Assembly: GCA_002786025.1 (NCBI GenBank)
Contig: NHNW01000041.1
Span: forward strand, 186,001-250,000
Length of the DNA stretch: 64,000 nt
Direction: 5' to 3'
Source of the DNA: Zasmidium citrigriseum
Lineage: Eukaryota > Ascomycota > Dothideomycetes > Mycosphaerellales > Mycosphaerellaceae
The first letter of the stretch is position 1, and each line of letters starts with the position of its first letter. This document shows positions 22,039 to 31,600 of the stretch, one piece after another. Under the pieces are notes generated by a model. That model was not told the DNA's origin, made no database searches, and saw only the letters and a list, made by a program, of their open reading frames with translations. A program made the translations under genes and the position numbers.

Positions 22039-22977
22039 GGCGGTTCTCAAGAGTCGGTGATTGAAGGCGTTCGTAGACGATGCCGAGCAAGTGGTTATAT
22101 AGCCTGAAGCGTCGCTTCACTTCGTGCGAGACAAGGAGACGTAATTGTCACCTTGACAGGGCGGAGAAGGAGGCAATTGCGCATCACGCACTACGCACGT
22201 CGTCTTATGTAGAGCATAAGACGCGCTCGGCAGTCATCCGATCCTTTTCTTACTTAGCAAAGTTTCATCATACATAGCTCCACACGTCGACAATGGAGGA
22301 TCGTCGCCAATACGCGGCTGCTGATTCGACGTCTTACTGCTGGTGCCGGTGGTCGCTCGTGCGAGGTGCGAAGTAAACGTGGAGCAGCAAAACGGAGACG
22401 GAGAACATGTCGGTGAGAAGAGCTCCGTTCGCTGCCAGGGTTGATATTGATGTTTGCCTGGTTGCAAGTTTTGAGTGCGCGTACCGCAAGAAGTGGTGGC
22501 ACAGTGTCCTGCGGAAGCGGACATGGACGCGGCTCCTTCTTCCTACAACAACTTTTTGGCTTTTTGCTCTTCCCATTCGCTCGGTGCGCTGATCTTTTGC
22601 AGTGACATTCGCGGCGATGTAGGGTTTCCCATGGCTGATTACAGTCAGACGGTGGCTACATTACGAACACTCATCATTGAGATAATTGGAAGCAATCCTG
22701 GGCCTGCTCATTTGACTGTGGCTACGTACTCAAGATACGAAGATACGAGCGTGCTGGTCTCTCGAACCGGATAGCTATGCGAAGATCGCACAAGACTCGC
22801 ATGCAGTCCGAATCATGGCCCTGGACAAGGGCTCTGAATGCTTGCACCGACGCTGTCCCTTGGCGTTCAATATAACGCTTCTGGACAATGCAAGGCATGG
22901 TCTCTTACGGAAGCAGGCTCTTCCTTCGCTGAATCCATCAATTCCTATGAGCATATTTCCACGTGGACCTCCACTGT
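22039..22977. promoter_or_regulatory. P450 upstream region / RTA1-like gene 3' flank
   Basis: About 940 nt: the P450 promoter on one side and the 3' UTR of the RTA1-like gene on the other. It contains the inverted repeat at 22201-22223. Open frames inside (for example 22475-22774 plus) have no recognisable domain. Confidence 0.4.
22201..22223. repeat. Perfect 9-bp inverted repeat upstream of P450
   Basis: CGTCTTATG (22201-22209), a 5-base spacer TAGAG, then CATAAGACG (22215-22223), an exact reverse complement. It lies about 165 nt upstream of the P450 start. It could be a dimeric-factor binding site or a small hairpin; neither is shown. Confidence 0.6.
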
Positions 22978-24040
22978 CTAGAACTTTCTGCCGTCATCAT
23001 GCTTCCAGAGCGGTACCATATCCCTCTCCGGTCCCAACGGCATCGACGTATCCGGATTGCTCGAGAGCTCGATCTTTGAATCTCTCTTGTTGCCCCTCAG
23101 ACTCCAGTTGGTCGCGCTCCACTGCTCCTTGAAGGCCAGCCCAGGATGCAGCACAGTCAAAATAATGACGGATAGGGCTATCATCACTCCGTCGAGTACC
23201 ATGAAGTCCGTTTCATCGTTCCAGAGCTTTCCGCTGAAGCCACCCCAAAGTTCAGCTACGCGATAGATCGACCGGATCAGAATCAAAATCGTGGCAAGGA
23301 GTAATCCTCCCAGGAACGCGTAGAAGATTGGTCGTCGTCGAATGAAGACTTTGCTGGGCGTTTGATCGGGTATGCCGTACCTTACTCGGTACATAAAGAG
23401 AGCACCGATGAGCATGAAGAATCCCAGACTGATGGCTTGCAGCAGAAGACCAGCAATCATGAGATTAATACCCGGCTTGGTGTTTTCGTGGTTCTCCAGT
23501 GCGGTTTGTGCCCAGATGCCGCCGATGCCTTGCATCACAAGTGTAAGAAAATCCGAAGTCATGAAGGAGACTGCCAGTGTCCTTGGCTGAAGGGGAGACA
23601 AGTGCTCGCCGTAGAGAATGATGAGTCGACTCAGGCAGAGGTATATCGCTGCTGTGATGAAGACAGGTGCGACCGTCAATCCAACTAGGTATCTTGTCGA
23701 AGGTCAGCACATCATTTCAACACTCGGTTCACCTGCAACGAACTCACATCATAAATGCACTCTGCGAGAATGGGTCATTGTGGAGTCCGATCCTGCAATA
23801 ATAACCAACCACTTCCAGCACCAGACCAAGGAAGAATCCGACCAGATAACCCCATGTCTTGAACTTGATCCCCAGGCCCAGCTGAGGGATAATGAAGACC
23901 AGGAAGAAGATGGCGTAGAAGATGTTCCCGGCATAATCGGGTCGGTAAAGAAAGTACGACTGCGCCAGACAGCAAGTATCCAAAGTACAATCGTTCTTGG
24001 CGATCTGGCGATTGCAACCAGCGTATGGGTCAAGACCCAT
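22978..24040 (-). CDS. RTA1-like multi-spanning membrane protein (lipid-translocating exporter family)
   Basis: Exons are 23748-24040 and 22978-23692 (55-nt intron), giving 335 residues. Exon 1 holds YAIFFLVFIIPQLGLGIK, WGYLVGFFLGLVLEVVGYYC and YRP; exon 2 opens YLVGLTVAPVFITAAIYLCL and continues DFLTLVMQGIGGIWA, matching the RTA1 family core. About seven membrane segments are visible, and the C-tail is charged and soluble. Yeast relatives include Rsb1 (sphingoid base export/translocation) and Rta1 (7-aminocholesterol resistance). The substrate here is unknown. The gene sits directly upstream of, and on the same strand as, the P450, so a linked role such as export or tolerance is possible but unproven. 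Divergent from the SAM carrier gene. Confidence 0.88.
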
Positions 24041-24907
24041 CTTGGCGAAGCGAAAGATATCGAGGTCTTGGAAATCGAAAAAGCGCTCGAAGTCGAAAGG
24101 AAGAAAGGGCTGAAGTTGGAGATGCGTTGACCTTCAACGGTCGACGCTGATCATATTGTCCTGGGCGCGGACAAAGATGCTCAGAGGACGAGACAGCTTC
24201 TCCGGACTCTCAGACAAAAGCATCGTTGCAGATAGAGACATGTCTATTCGAGACTTGATCGTCCGGTGGACTTCTTTTCGGAATAGGAGATCGCATTGCT
24301 GGGAAGATAGGAGGCTTGCTGCTTGAGGACCGTTCAAGACAGTGATGAAACGCGAGTCGCGTGCTCACTTACCTAGGAGACGTGTCTGATGTCGTTGTAC
24401 ACAGCGCCGTTGGCCATACAAGTATACTTAGATTAGGCCCCTGCTGAGATTCCTCACTCACCTGCGTGAGAACTTTCTTGAGGATGACATGTGGCTGCCA
24501 TTCTTGTTGCTGTAATCAGGGGCCGTGTGCGGGTCATGAATCATCGTTCGCTCGAACTCAGTAGTCCCGCCTTCTCGCAAAACATGGCGACGCCAACAGA
24601 TGCAGCAATGACCACATGCACATCATTCCAGCTTTTGACGATAGAGAAGGCGATAAAATGGACATGGTGGTTGTATGGTGAATGCGAGATGCGAGGTGGT
24701 TGTCCGTTACCAAGACCGCGGAGAGACTCGGCCGAGGGAGAAATCCCACATCGGCACTTTGCTTTCGGCACTATCTGATCGTCAGATAGACACCAGCCAT
24801 CCCACCCTCTCCCACCGTCATATGCACGACTCCATCCGTTCGCCCACTTCGCCGACTTTCGTTTCGTTCACTGTGCTCCGTGCCTGACTCAGTGGTGGAG
24901 GCCGTAG
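24041..24907. promoter_or_regulatory. Divergent promoter, RTA1-like gene and SAM carrier
   Basis: 867 nt between divergent starts. A CT-rich tract (about 24793-24870) precedes the SAM carrier start. No gene or RNA is supported here. Confidence 0.4.
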
Positions 24908-26105
24908 ATGTCAAATAATAGCAATGCCGACATCTGGATGTGAGTGAACCCCGCCCATTCGTCATGCATTGGAGGCAATGGCTAACGAGTCGATGTACAC
25001 AGAGCCGGTGCATTCGCGGCATTCGTAAGTCTTGCCCGAGAAGAAATCGATAACATGATGAAGCTGACGGGATGCTCTTTGATAGACCGTTGACCTGATC
25101 GTATACCCCCTCGATACCATCAAGACACGACTCCAGAGTCCCGACTACACGAAGCTCTACCGCAATGGCACGAATACAGGTTTCAACCCGAGTATGTTTC
25201 GGGGCGTATATCAGGGCATTGGAAGTGTCATCATAGCGACTTTGCCGTCGTCGGGAGCTTTCTTCACGACATATGAGGGCGTCAAGGCCACTCTCTCGGA
25301 TGCAAACCCAACTGTGGGTGGGAAAGCTCTGATCCCCACGCCATTGATCCATGCCGCGGCCTCAGGAACTGGTGAACTGGTCTCCTGTGCGATCCTCACG
25401 CCCGCCGAAGTGATCAAACAAAATGCTCAGATGGTGGACAATTCCCGCACCGATAGACCTCGGGTCAATGCTACATTGCAGACGATGAAGAAGTTTCGAT
25501 CGAATCCATTGGCCTTGTGGAGGGGATATACAGCACTCGCTGGGCGCAACCTGCCTTTCACGGCCTTGCAGTTCCCAATGTTCGAGCGAATCAAAGAGAG
25601 TATCAGAAGATACAGGGACGAGCGGGGCATACGGACAAACACACTCCTTGAGAGCGGCGTCATCACAGCGGTGAGCGCTGGTTCGGGAGGAAGCATCGCT
25701 GCGGTTGTGACAACGCCTGTGGATGTTGTCAAGACGCGGATCATGCTCGCTGCTGTCCAGAGTGGACCGGACAATGCCAATGCTACCGCGAGCGAAAGTG
25801 CCAAAGCGGCCAAGGACGCTCTGGTCGATGCCACAGGAAAGACGATCGAGGCAGTCAAGGAGAAGCCATTGGAAATGGCCAAGAACATTGGTCGATCCAA
25901 GACAAGCCACAAGTCCAGTCTCCAGGTCGCGCGGGAAGTCATCCAAGAGCAAGGAGTGAAAGGTCTCTTCCGTGGTGGAGCTCTCAGAGGCGTTTGGACT
26001 ATGCTTGGATCTGGATTGTATCTTGGTGTATATGAGAGTGGACGGATATATCTTGCCCAGCGGCGCGGAGAGACGATAGACGCGGACGAATATGCACGAG
26101 CCTAA
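24908..26105 (+). CDS. PET8: Mitochondrial S-adenosylmethionine carrier (SLC25 family)
   Basis: Exons are 24908-24939, 25003-25024 and 25086-26105 (357 residues). The 22-nt second exon encodes part of the first transmembrane helix; splicing gives MSNNSNADIWIAGAFAAFTV. Three mitochondrial carrier signatures are visible: YPLDTIKTRLQSP, TPAEVIKQNAQM and TPVDVVKTRIML. This set matches yeast Pet8/human SLC25A26, which import SAM into mitochondria in exchange for S-adenosylhomocysteine. An Ala/Lys-rich insert (about residues 225-285, DALVDATGKTIEAVKEKPLE) lies before the last helices, longer than in yeast. Location: inner membrane. The TIM22 pathway (TIM54, upstream in this window) inserts such carriers, though the shared window is probably coincidence. 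Confidence 0.92.
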
Positions 26106-26503
26106 CGAATGGAAATGGGATGCATATATGGGAGGCGGATCTGAGCTTCATATGATACCCTTTTACTCGCAAGGAAACATCGACGACAGCGCTGCTTGTA
26201 TGGGTTAGAAATTCATAACATTTTAGGGAAACAACAGGGTCAAAAGCAAAGTGGAGACCACGCGTTTGGCATAACAGTGAACATATAATTCATATGGGTA
26301 TCCAGTTGACTGTAAACGACTTGATATTGCGAAGATCTCGTCCGAGTCTTGTTGCTCTCCACCACCATCCGTATCGCGCCTTCCCTCACCTCCCACCGCC
26401 CTGCCATTGCCCTTTCCAAGCCATCCCAAAGGTCGCTAAGCTCAAGAAAAGAAGCCATCGATCATCGACCACACATGTTTTTCATTCAGTCAGGCAAGCA
26501 AAC
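26106..26503. other. Convergent intergenic, SAM carrier and small minus-strand gene
   Basis: 398 nt between convergent ends, expected to hold both 3' UTRs. No credible ORF, RNA gene or repeat. Confidence 0.4.
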
Positions 26504-26869
26504 TTATGCCGAACCACCAAGAACCTCTTCAATCCCACCATAAGTCGGGCCCAGACTCGGTCGAGGTTCCACCAAAGACATGAGCTCATCGCCCACAAGA
26601 TTCCTCTCCTCTTCCTGCTCGAGCTCCACCATACTCTTCTTCCGCCGGATGACGCGTTTCGAGTTGAACGCGCTGCTGACCGATAGCGAGGACAAATTGC
26701 CGAAGCTGAGACCGGAGAATCGCGAGCCGGCGGAGCTGGCGGCTGCTGAGAGCGGTGAAGTGGAGGATGTTGACGGCGATGTTGCGGGTGAGGATGGCGA
26801 GAAGGCGGTCTTGATGCGGCGGAGGGAGTTGCGCGGGTGGAGAGGTTGAAATTTGCTTGTGGAAGGCAT
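26504..26869 (-). CDS. Small low-complexity protein, 121 residues, function unknown
   Basis: Single-exon ORF starting MPSTSKFQPLHPRNSLRRIK. The first two thirds are Ser/Pro/Ala-rich and probably disordered; the last third is more ordered: VIRRKKSMVELEQEEERNLV then RPSLGPTYGGIEEVLGGSA. The end resembles short C-terminal blocks seen in small ascomycete hypothetical proteins (a P-T-Y/F-G-G-I-E-x-V-L type tail). The basic patch KRVIRRKK could be a nuclear signal. It sits in its own region and overlaps no other gene. No function is assigned. Confidence 0.55.
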   Translation of the reverse strand: MPSTSKFQPLHPRNSLRRIKTAFSPSSPATSPSTSSTSPLSAAASSAGSRFSGLSFGNLSSLSVSSAFNSKRVIRRKKSMVELEQEEERNLVGDELMSLVEPRPSLGPTYGGIEEVLGGSA

Positions 26870-28611
26870 CGTGATGTTGTTGTTTGTGGTCGTGATGGCT
26901 TTGACTTTGTGCTCGTGTTCGTGTGGCGTGATCGCGTTTCGTGTCCTTGTCTTTCGACGGGATGGACGGTTGATGTGTTGATGGAGTGAAGAAAAAGTCT
27001 TTCGACCTTTTTATCGAAGTCCCTCGTTACACAGGGAGTTGCTGTTGAATCTCTCTATTCGAGAGAGAGTTGCAATCCAGTCGGTGAAAGTGTCGTGCAA
27101 GGCGTGCGGTAGTTTAAAGGTCGTGTGCCCGGGGTCGGTGCCAGTCCGGAAATTGAAGCAGCTCGTATGGGAGAGTAATAGAATGTCTAAAGATGCCGAG
27201 TCCCAGCCCTGCGCTTCTAAGGAATGCGGATGGAACGATCTCAAACGAGCGTGCCGGAGGATAGAGTATAGTGGGCTCCTGGATTGATTTATTTCTCCTC
27301 GCCGCCGTGAGAAAGAAAGGATGGCGCGAACGAAGGGGAAGGGAGAATGAGAGCAATGTGCCGGGGAAGAAGAAGCAGGTTTATCACCATTGCACAGAGG
27401 CCACTTACCTCTGGTAGCTATCTGCGGTGCACGCCTATGATTTGCACGCCGTGCGCAACGTCAAACGGCTGGCGGGTCGGGGGGTTGCGTGTCATCAACA
27501 CAGGAGGAGCAGTCGCAGAGCGTATTCGTGTTTGAGAGGATAAAGATGCCGAGATCCACCAGTCTGCCAGGCCTCCCCTGGCATCCAGTCGCGTCGTCCA
27601 TTCTGTGGTTCGCATCTCACGCTCGCCCCTGGATCACAGCTGACGACCAGCCTTCGCACACCGACGACTGGAGACGCAGCGGGCAGAGGCCCGTTTGCAG
27701 GAGGTGCGCGTGGGAGTGTGAGGAGGATGTGCAGTCGAAACGTGCCGGCCTTCTTGTGATGTCAATCCGGAGAGTCGTTTTGTCTCAGGGTCACGCTTGG
27801 CGGGGCTGAGACCATCAGGAGACAAATCAGCGCGCGCACCGCAGAGATCCGCCTCAAGGTGTAACCGTAGCGCTTGCGTCGACAGCCGAGTAGGAAGGCC
27901 AGCGTGCGTCTCGTGTTGATTCTGCCATCGGTCGTGTGACAGGAAGAAGAACATCGCAATCTGTGCTGGATCGTGGGGAAAGAGGGAAGGCGTCATCAGC
28001 ACGGCTCACCTCCTGCTGCAAGGTCGACGAGTTGAACTCCTCGTTGATGATAGGGATGAAGTCGTAACGTCAAAAGCGAAGTTTGCTTTTGCCGCGGCTT
28101 CAATCAATTGATTAAACACATTGATTGCGGCTTCCAAAATACCGCAGCACCATATCTGCGACGACTAACTTCATAGTGTTTGAATGTCGGGCTAAATGCC
28201 ATGGATATGCTCTCACTCTGCGAGACTTGAACTATTCACTAATGGGTTGTAAACGACCACTGAGCACACGAAACGTTGGATATGATTAGGAGTGTCAAAT
28301 CGCCATTAGAGAAGCTGGTTTCGCAGCTCGAGGTATCTTAGGTGAAAGCCCATCTCAAGAGAACACCATCGCTATGCAGCCACATCCCACTCCATACAAT
28401 GCACATGGTTTATCATCGCATCGCAACCGAGGTCCTTTTCTTCTCAGACAACCTCCCCTTGTCCTCCATATCATCGGCCACTCAAAGGTAGCCAATATCC
28501 CAACGCCAATAAACTCAGGACAACCATCTATCGTGCACCATGAACGCCACTCCCATCAATACAAAAGACAGTCATTATCTCCCTCTTCCTCCTCTATCGT
28601 ATCACATACTC
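26870..28611. other. Gene-poor interval between small protein and CCH1
   Basis: About 1.7 kb: the promoter of the small protein gene on the left and the CCH1 3' UTR on the right. Short ORFs (27347-27535, 27489-27809, 27634-28002) have Arg/Ser/Cys-rich chance-like products. One structured AT-rich element lies at 28094-28134. No tRNA-like fold or transposase was seen. Confidence 0.4.
28094..28134. repeat. Inverted repeat nested in a direct repeat
   Basis: Direct copies of GCGGCTTC occur at 28094-28101 and 28127-28134. Between them CAATCAA (28101-28107) is the reverse complement of TTGATTG (28121-28127), and ATCAATTGAT (28103-28112) is itself palindromic. The element is AT-richer than its surroundings. 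It may be a protein-binding site or the relic of a small element. Confidence 0.45.
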
Positions 28612-31600
28612 TCATGACGAAGGCTTTCGGTCACTGCTTCGTTTCGTCGTGATACTCCTCCTCATACTCTGGCCCCAACTGCTGTCCGCAAACAGCCCCA
28701 TCATTTCGTGCTGGCTGACAGCGCTATTGGCTCGACTCCTCGCGGCAGTGGCATCAGTGTCGCTCAAGCCGGGACTGCCTGGCGGTGATTGTCTATTCGC
28801 GCCTTCCATGGCTGCCGCAAAGTGCCAGTCTGGTTGAATACTGCTGGCCGACGGCGATGGCCGGTGTGAAGACAGATTGAATCCTGCTCTGGTCGGCGAC
28901 GACAGAGGTGACGCTGAAGGCGACAACTGAATCGAACTGCTGCGGTTCCGCATGCCAGCAGCACTGCTTCCAGCATCAGTGCCACTCGCGCCAGCTCTTG
29001 GCAAAGACTCCGCGGTGTCGGACGGATCGAAGTCGACGGGCGTCACGCTGACAGCTGGAACGTCGAACTTCCTGGCTTGAGTGACATCGTCGCCACCTTC
29101 GTCTTGCACAAAGATCTCTGGAACGCCAAATGAAGGTATCGCTGTCATACGAGCGTCCTTCTTCGCATCTCTGATTCGTCTGAACCAGCGCGACCAATAG
29201 AGCGTGTCGAAGAATCCCTTGACGATATCTCGGTTGACTGCCTCCTCAACGCGCTGGAGACGTGCTCGTCGACGCAAGAACTCCTCCAGCTTCAAGCTCT
29301 TGTTGTCATTAATGATCTTATAGTGCGCAAGGATCATCAGCAGTGCGTTGAAAGCTATGCCACGGTCAGGGTCGGCAGAGACAAGCACTTCTTCGTAGAA
29401 CGTATTCATCCGTGCTCTTCGTCTTCGAATCTCATCCACCGGCAGCTCTGCCAGCCGTCTGTTCAGTTTGCCAATGTCTATCTCAGGACTTGATGATTCG
29501 CCGTCCACGGGAAGCTGGGATGCTCGTCGAGGTCCAACTCGGCAATCTTCGATCAGGCTGCTGATTGTGAAGTCGCCATCGTAGATGCGCATTTCAAAGA
29601 TACCAGACAATTCCCCGAGAAACCTTGGGAAGACTTCTTTCGAGATGTATCCAGTTCCTTCAGGGTCGTATTCCGCCCAAGCCTGCTTGTATCGTCGAAT
29701 CTCCTCTCTGCTGATGATGGACAGGCCACTGCTCTTCTGGTATACGTACGAGAAACTCTCGTATATCAGCGAGATGAACAGATTGACGAAGATGTACATG
29801 CTGATCAAGTTCCACGACACGAAGAGAGCATACGCCCATTGCTTGCTGCCGCAGTCTCCGTCGTAGTAGTGGTCTGACAGCGTGCAGTATGGTGGCTCGA
29901 TGTTGGCATAGTCCAGCATGATCTCGTTCCATTGTTCTCCGACGCTCATTCTGAACAAGAGAATGAGTGCTTTGGGCACAGTGCGGAAGTTGATGTTGTC
30001 CGACTCGTTCGCTCCAAATCGGGTGAGGCCAAATGTCTGAGTGAAGGCGATGGCGTAGACCAGAAACAGCACAAACCATGTTGCTAGCAGATTCGCAATG
30101 GCACTAAAACTTGCGGCCGCTGTCTTGAAAAGCTGATCCAGTTGATTATTGCGCGGAATCAACAGCAAGGCCACCGCAACCAGGAACAGCTTATGTGTCT
30201 GGGCGTAGACCGTATTTCCCAAGTTGCCGAAGAGCAGGATCGAAGTCACAAAGCTGATTGCGATGACGATCATGCCATAGACATCCCATGCGCTTTTCCG
30301 ATATCGAGTCCATGATAGACCGACAATCCGGATGAAGACGTTCGCAATGTAGAATAAGGTGAAGATGAAGAAGATGAACGAGCGAGTGACTGCCCATGCC
30401 CAGGGTTCCGGATACCACTCCAGGCAAAGCAAGATCACATGCGCGATCAGAATCCCGGTAATCGTGCGCTGCCAGCGGCCCTTCTTGGCCGTCGCCCATC
30501 GATAGCACCATTCTTGCCACGTCTGTCTTCTCTTCTGTCGGTTTGGTCGTTTTGAAGGGGCCACTTGGCGTAGAAGCTTCCGCAATTCGAGCCACGATCG
30601 TTGCTCTGATGTGAGAAAGGCCACGCCCGTCTGTTCTGTGTAGTTGCGCATGAAGACGGACACGAACAGTGTCAACACGAAGACTGCGCCAAGCAAGTTG
30701 AAGACAATGAAGTAGACCGCGTTGCCTTGCTGTGAGAACCATGCTGGCTGCGTGAAGACACCCGTGATCGATTGAGCGCTCCACATCAGGTCGACCCAAC
30801 CTTCCTGGGACACGACCTGGAAGAGGATGAACAAAGCATCACCGAACGAGTCAAAATCGAAAGCGTAGTTAACGTTAGCAACTCTTCGTGGGGCCAGCAT
30901 GTCGAAGCCAAGTGGAGAGTAGACTGACTCTCCCACGCAATCGGTGAGGTTGTGGATGTCGTACTGTTGCCAATCGTTGCACCACGCCATCTTGCCTGCG
31001 AACAAGTTCAAACCATAGATGGCGAATGGAATGAGCAAGCTCAGCGAAACGAAGGCCGCGGAGAGCACCTTCCAGCCTCCCAAGACAATGACCGAGTGGA
31101 ATGTATCTCTGGCACTGTCGCTGACGTTGAGCAATCTCAGAGCTCTGAGCGCCTTGAACGCACCCACAGCTCGTGAACCACTTCCAGGGTCGTAGAGTGA
31201 AGTAATGACGTTGACCCAAAGCGTGACAAGGACGATTCCGTCTATGAATCCCCATGAACTGCGGAAGTACGCGTTCGGCGCCCAGAAAAAGCCATCCGCG
31301 ATGACCTTGATCAACGCTTCCACGGTGAACAGCGTGGCGAAGCCAATGTCGGTGAAGACAAACCAATTGTACCTGTCACTAGCTGCTGGATGCTCCTTGA
31401 AGTATTCCAGCTGGAACAACGGTGTCGTTACACACGCCAGCAGCACCATGCCAACGATTGCCAGGTAGATGAAGGCGGAGAAGGAATACCAGATGGTCGG
31501 ATTTGGCTGGACCCCCTGAATCCGCGTGCCTCTTCCTGGTCCGACTATTCGCATGCAAAACTTGCGTATTGGATTGTCCGGTCGGAAGATGTACAGAGAA

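Noticed and set aside
22475..22774. Plus-strand ORF of 99 codons between the P450 and RTA1-like genes
   Set aside because: It begins at a non-ATG codon and shows no recognisable motif; not enough to call a gene.
27000..28100. Possible tRNA or small RNA in the gene-poor interval
   Set aside because: No stretch showed the paired arms and T-loop consensus needed for a tRNA; nothing else could be supported by eye.
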